Assembly: GCA_002282555.1 (NCBI GenBank)
Contig: NCJR01000083.1
Span: 1 to 7,732, forward strand
Origin: Rhodobacterales bacterium 34-62-10
GTDB taxonomy: Bacteria; Pseudomonadota; Alphaproteobacteria; Rhodobacterales; Rhodobacteraceae
Direction of reading: 5' to 3'
Length of the DNA stretch: 7,732 bases
Every line of letters starts with the position of its first letter. Position 1 is the first letter of the stretch. Under the pieces are notes generated by a model. That model had not been told where the DNA came from. It was given only the letters and a program-made list of their open reading frames with translations, and searched no databases. The position numbers and the translations under genes were made by a program. Shown here in pieces: positions 5,180-7,732 of this stretch.

Positions 5180-7492
5180 ATGACACACGCAGATTTCCTC
5201 AAGGCGCCCTTCGACGCGCCGCTCGAGATAGCGGATCTGGACCTGAACGGTCCGGGTCGCTTCTACAACCGTGAACTCAGCTGGCTGGGCTTCAACTGGC
5301 GCGTGCTGGAAGAGGCCGAGAATCCGCGTGTCCCGCTGCTGGAACGGGTGCGGTTCCTGTCGATATCGGCCACCAATCTGGACGAATTCTATACCGTCCG
5401 CGTGGCAGGTCTGCGCGAACTGGCCCATGCGGGCAATACAACCCCCGCAGCCGATGGCCTCTCGCCCGCCGAGCAGCTGGTGCTGATCAACGAAGATGCG
5501 CGCAACCTGATGATGCGCCAGCAAACGGTATTCGACGCCCTGCGCCGCGAGATGGAGGCCGAGCGGATCACGATACTGGACCGCCACACCCTGTCCGATG
5601 ACGACCGCGAGGCGCTGGGGACGATTTTCCTGAACAAGGTCTTTCCGGTTCTGTCGCCGCTGGCCATTGATCCGGCGCATCCCTTTCCCTTCATCCCCAA
5701 CACCGGCTTCAGCCTTGCGCTGCAACTGGAACGCCGCCGTGACAAGCGCGCGCTCCGCGCGCTTCTGCCGATCCCGGCGCAGATCGCGCGTTTCGTGCCA
5801 CTGCCGACGACGGATGGCGGCCACCGCTTTCTGCCGCTCGAAGAATTGCTGCTTCTGCATGTGGACAGCCTGTTCCCCGGTTACGCGGTCAAAGGGCATT
5901 GCGCCTTCCGCGTGTTGCGCGACAGCGATCTTGAGGTCGAGGAGGAGGCCGAGGATCTGGTCCGCGAGTTCGAAACCGCTCTGAAACGCCGCCGCCGCGG
6001 TGAGGTGGTGCGGATGAAGATCACCGCAGGCGCGCCCGACGCCCTGCGCCAGATCATCATGGAAGAATTGCACGTCGATACCGATGAGGTGGTTGAGGTG
6101 GACGGCATGATCGGCATCGCCGATGTCAAGGAACTGGTGCTGGACGCGCGCCCAGACCTGCTCTGGCCGCTCTTCACGCCGCGCGTGCCCGAACGGGTGC
6201 AGGACCATGACGGCGACATGTTCGCCGCCATGCGCCAGAAGGACATGCTGCTGCATCACCCCTATGAAACCTTCGACATGGTGGTGCGTTTCCTGCAACA
6301 GGCCGCGCGCGACCCCGATGTCGTGGCGATCAAACAGACGCTCTACCGCACCTCGCGCAATTCCCCGATCGTCGAGGCGCTGTGCGAAGCGGCCGAGGAT
6401 GGCAAATCCGTCACCGCGCTGGTCGAACTCAAGGCCCGCTTCGACGAGGCCGCCAATATCCGCCAGTCCCGCCGCCTGGAACGCGCGGGCGCGCATGTGG
6501 TCTACGGCTTCATCGACCTGAAGACACATGCGAAAATCAGCACTGTCGTGCGGCGCGAGGGTGACACCCTTGTCACCTACACCCATTACGGCACGGGCAA
6601 TTACCACCCGATCACGGCCCGCATCTACACGGACCTCTCGCTCTTCACCTGCGACCCCAAACTGGGGCGCGACGCGACCAAGGTGTTCAATTACCTGTCG
6701 GGCTATGCACAGCCGGAACATCTGGACAATCTCGCCATCTCGCCCATCAGCCTCAAGCCGCGCCTGCTCGAGATGATCGCGGCCGAAATCGAACACGCCC
6801 GGCAAGGCCGCCCGGCCGAGATATGGGCCAAGATGAACGCGCTCATCGACCCCGAGGTGATCGACGCGCTTTATGCCGCAAGTGCGGGCGGCGTGAAGAT
6901 CAGCCTTGTGATCCGTGGCATCTGCGGGTTGCGCCCCGGCATCAAGGGCCTGTCCGAGAATATCCGCGTCAAATCCATCATCGGGCGATTCCTGGAACAT
7001 TCCCGTATCGTCTGCTTCGGCAATGGCCACGGCCTGCCCTCGAAAAAGGCGCGGGTCTATATCAGTTCCGCCGACTGGATGGGCCGCAACCTCAATCGCC
7101 GCGTGGAAACGCTGGTCGAAATCGAGAATCCCACCGTCAAGGCGCAGATCGACGCTGGCCCCATCGCTTCTGACATCATTATCAACCTGATGCGGCACAT
7201 GCGGACCGCGCATGATGTGATGAGCGCGGCGAAGGTGATGCCGGGGCTGAATGAGTACGCGAAGAACGAGTTCAACGACCCGCTGATTAACTATGTGGCT
7301 GAAATTGATGCGGCGCTGTCAGCTATGCTGGCCTGCTGCGCCTGGGTGAATACCAACTTCCCGAAGGATGCGGGCGGCTATCTACTGAAGGATAAGATCG
7401 TCAACGGCGTAATCGAGAATCGTATCTTCACCCAGGCGCAGACTGCCGGGCTTTCGACCGCGCTGGGCACGCTGATCGCAGCTTTCGCCTAA
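5180..7492 (+). CDS. ppk1: Polyphosphate kinase PPK1 with its C-terminus replaced by unrelated sequence (chimeric frame)
   Basis: PPK1 reversibly transfers the gamma phosphate of ATP to long-chain polyphosphate. Residues 1-657 are clear PPK1. The N domain has [20 protein letters not shown] (28-47) and [10 protein letters not shown] (61-70). The head domain has [20 protein letters not shown] (155-174). The catalytic C1 domain has IKQTLYRTS (384-392), [10 protein letters not shown] (414-423) and LKTHAK (447-452), whose His450 matches the autophosphorylated histidine of E. coli PPK1 (His435). HYGTGNYHP (469-477) and LEHSRIVCF (605-613, His607 equivalent to E. coli His592) follow, then [20 protein letters not shown] (629-648). 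Homology ends at about VKAQI (653-657, nt 7150), and the normal last 50-75 residues are absent. Residues 658-770 are unrelated to PPK1 and look foreign. No SD precedes the ATG; a leaderless transcript is possible. The usual ppx partner is not seen. Activity of the chimera is doubtful, because the end of the C2 domain is missing. Confidence 0.85.
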   Translation: MTHADFLKAPFDAPLEIADLDLNGPGRFYNRELSWLGFNWRVLEEAENPRVPLLERVRFLSISATNLDEFYTVRVAGLRELAHAGNTTPAADGLSPAEQLVLINEDARNLMMRQQTVFDALRREMEAERITILDRHTLSDDDREALGTIFLNKVFPVLSPLAIDPAHPFPFIPNTGFSLALQLERRRDKRALRALLPIPAQIARFVPLPTTDGGHRFLPLEELLLLHVDSLFPGYAVKGHCAFRVLRDSDLEVEEEAEDLVREFETALKRRRRGEVVRMKITAGAPDALRQIIMEELHVDTDEVVEVDGMIGIADVKELVLDARPDLLWPLFTPRVPERVQDHDGDMFAAMRQKDMLLHHPYETFDMVVRFLQQAARDPDVVAIKQTLYRTSRNSPIVEALCEAAEDGKSVTALVELKARFDEAANIRQSRRLERAGAHVVYGFIDLKTHAKISTVVRREGDTLVTYTHYGTGNYHPITARIYTDLSLFTCDPKLGRDATKVFNYLSGYAQPEHLDNLAISPISLKPRLLEMIAAEIEHARQGRPAEIWAKMNALIDPEVIDALYAASAGGVKISLVIRGICGLRPGIKGLSENIRVKSIIGRFLEHSRIVCFGNGHGLPSKKARVYISSADWMGRNLNRRVETLVEIENPTVKAQIDAGPIASDIIINLMRHMRTAHDVMSAAKVMPGLNEYAKNEFNDPLINYVAEIDAALSAMLACCAWVNTNFPKDAGGYLLKDKIVNGVIENRIFTQAQTAGLSTALGTLIAAFA
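7145..7156. other. Junction between ppk1 and foreign (phage-like) DNA
   Basis: Up to the Ile657 codon (7148-7150) the sequence is canonical ppk1. From the Asp658 codon (7151-7153) on, the protein, codon choice and composition differ. Hand counts give about 57-58% GC for 7201-7500 and 7501-7732, against about 68-70% in sampled 60-nt rows of ppk1 (5941-6000 and 6421-6480). Less-favoured codons such as CTA, AGT, CAA, TTG and GTT appear only after the join, chiefly from about 7380. No tRNA, integrase, direct repeat or transposon end is visible at the junction. The exact breakpoint is uncertain by a few bases because short shared sequence could hide it. Confidence 0.75.
7151..7492 (+). pseudogene. 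Foreign, probably phage-derived ORF fragment fused in frame to ppk1
   Basis: These 113 codons end at a TAA (7490-7492). The product reads as a small soluble, mostly helical protein, with segments such as [27 protein letters not shown] and [16 protein letters not shown] do not recognise a named family. It resembles the small conserved hypothetical proteins found among phage structural genes, and its neighbour supports this. Its own 5' end is probably missing, since the similarity break falls inside the frame. Alternatively it could start at an internal ATG (7190, 7199 or 7211), but none has a visible SD. Cysteines occur as a pair (CC, residues 719-720 of the fused frame). That it is foreign is well supported; its function is unknown. 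Confidence 0.55.
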
Positions 7493-7498
7493 TCCGAC

Positions 7499-7732
7499 AT
7501 GGCAATTGCCTTTGACGCATTCTCGGCCAGCGCCACAGGCACCGGGAACCTAAGCTGGACGCACACCCCTGTCGGTACGCCGAAGGGGGTGATCGTGTAT
7601 GTCTCCTATGACAACACGATAGTCAATCAAATCTCCGGCGTGACTTACGGCGGCGTGGCGATGACGGAGGTTAGTCTATCACCTACCTTGGTTGACGGTG
7701 CGGAGGACGTCCAAGTCGCCGGTTTCTTTCTT
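7499..7732 (+). CDS. Phage-like structural or tail-associated protein (N-terminal 78 codons; 3' end outside window)
   Basis: An ATG at 7499-7501, 6 nt after the preceding stop, opens a frame that stays open for 78 codons to the window edge. The translation begins MAIAFDAFSASATGTGNLSW and continues with THTPVGTPKGVIVYVSY and GVTYGGVAMTEVSLSP. Short beta-strand-like segments rich in Gly, Thr, Ser and Val, with the 'HTPVGTPKGVIVYV' and 'GVTYGGVAM' phrases, recall hypothetical virion or tail-associated proteins of environmental phages. This is recognition from memory, not a search. Hand-counted GC is about 57%, lower than the upstream chromosomal genes. No SD is visible before the ATG, so translation may be coupled to the upstream frame. 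It could also be a bacterial surface protein with a similar beta-sandwich fold. Confidence 0.6.
   Translation, partial: MAIAFDAFSASATGTGNLSWTHTPVGTPKGVIVYVSYDNTIVNQISGVTYGGVAMTEVSLSPTLVDGAEDVQVAGFFL

Noticed and set aside
7100..7200. Phage attachment site inside ppk1
   Set aside because: No integrase, no second core copy and no tRNA in the window; a single junction cannot define an att site.
5093..7213. Minus-strand frame of 706 codons opposite ppk1
   Set aside because: Shadow of ppk1. It runs past the 7150 join only by chance and resembles no known protein.
5180..7492. A novel functional PPK1 fusion enzyme
   Set aside because: The added part shows no enzymatic or binding motif, the break removes conserved PPK1 residues, and composition shifts at the break. 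Recombination or misassembly explains this better.
1..7732. CRISPR array, tRNA, rRNA or IS element
   Set aside because: No regularly spaced repeats, cloverleaf, rRNA-like sequence or transposase seen on either strand.

Overview
The window looks like chromosomal DNA of an alphaproteobacterium, most probably Rhodobacterales (Roseobacter/Rhodobacter group). The evidence is the high GC content (about 68-70% where hand-counted in ppk1), strong GC bias at third codon positions, a short prolyl-tRNA synthetase without the large editing insertion, an HdaA-type DnaA inactivator with an N-terminal clamp-binding motif, and the gene order proS-lolC-lolD. The lineage is inferred from protein character recalled from memory; no database search was run.

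Left part (1-2987, minus strand): a head-to-tail cluster reading leftwards of proS (prolyl-tRNA synthetase), lolC (lipoprotein-releasing ABC permease) and the first 93 codons of lolD (its ATPase, cut by the window edge). lolC and lolD overlap by 8 nt. A 91-bp gap between proS and lolC holds a GC-rich hairpin that may attenuate or terminate transcription.

Middle (2988-3361): a 374-bp divergent intergenic region with no convincing gene. It holds weak promoter candidates for both directions, three closely spaced inverted repeats (3104-3215) and two small palindromes just upstream of the rightward operon.

Right part (3362-7150, plus strand): an AI-2E/PerM-family membrane protein, hdaA (Hda-like AAA+ protein that inactivates DnaA-ATP) overlapping it by 1 nt, and ppk1 (polyphosphate kinase). 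A candidate Pho box with a -10 element lies so close to the ppk1 ATG that a phosphate-regulated, possibly leaderless ppk1 transcript is plausible.

Far right (about 7151-7732): the most striking feature. PPK1 homology stops abruptly near residue 657 (nt 7150), before the normal C-terminus. The frame then runs into 113 unrelated codons, followed 6 nt after the stop by another open frame that leaves the window and has the look of a phage structural/tail protein. Hand-counted GC falls to about 57-58% and codon choice changes at the same place. Either mobile or phage DNA has recombined into ppk1, or this is a chimeric assembly join. The sequence alone cannot decide, and the join should be verified before any biological reading. 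No integrase, att repeat, tRNA, IS element or CRISPR array is visible.
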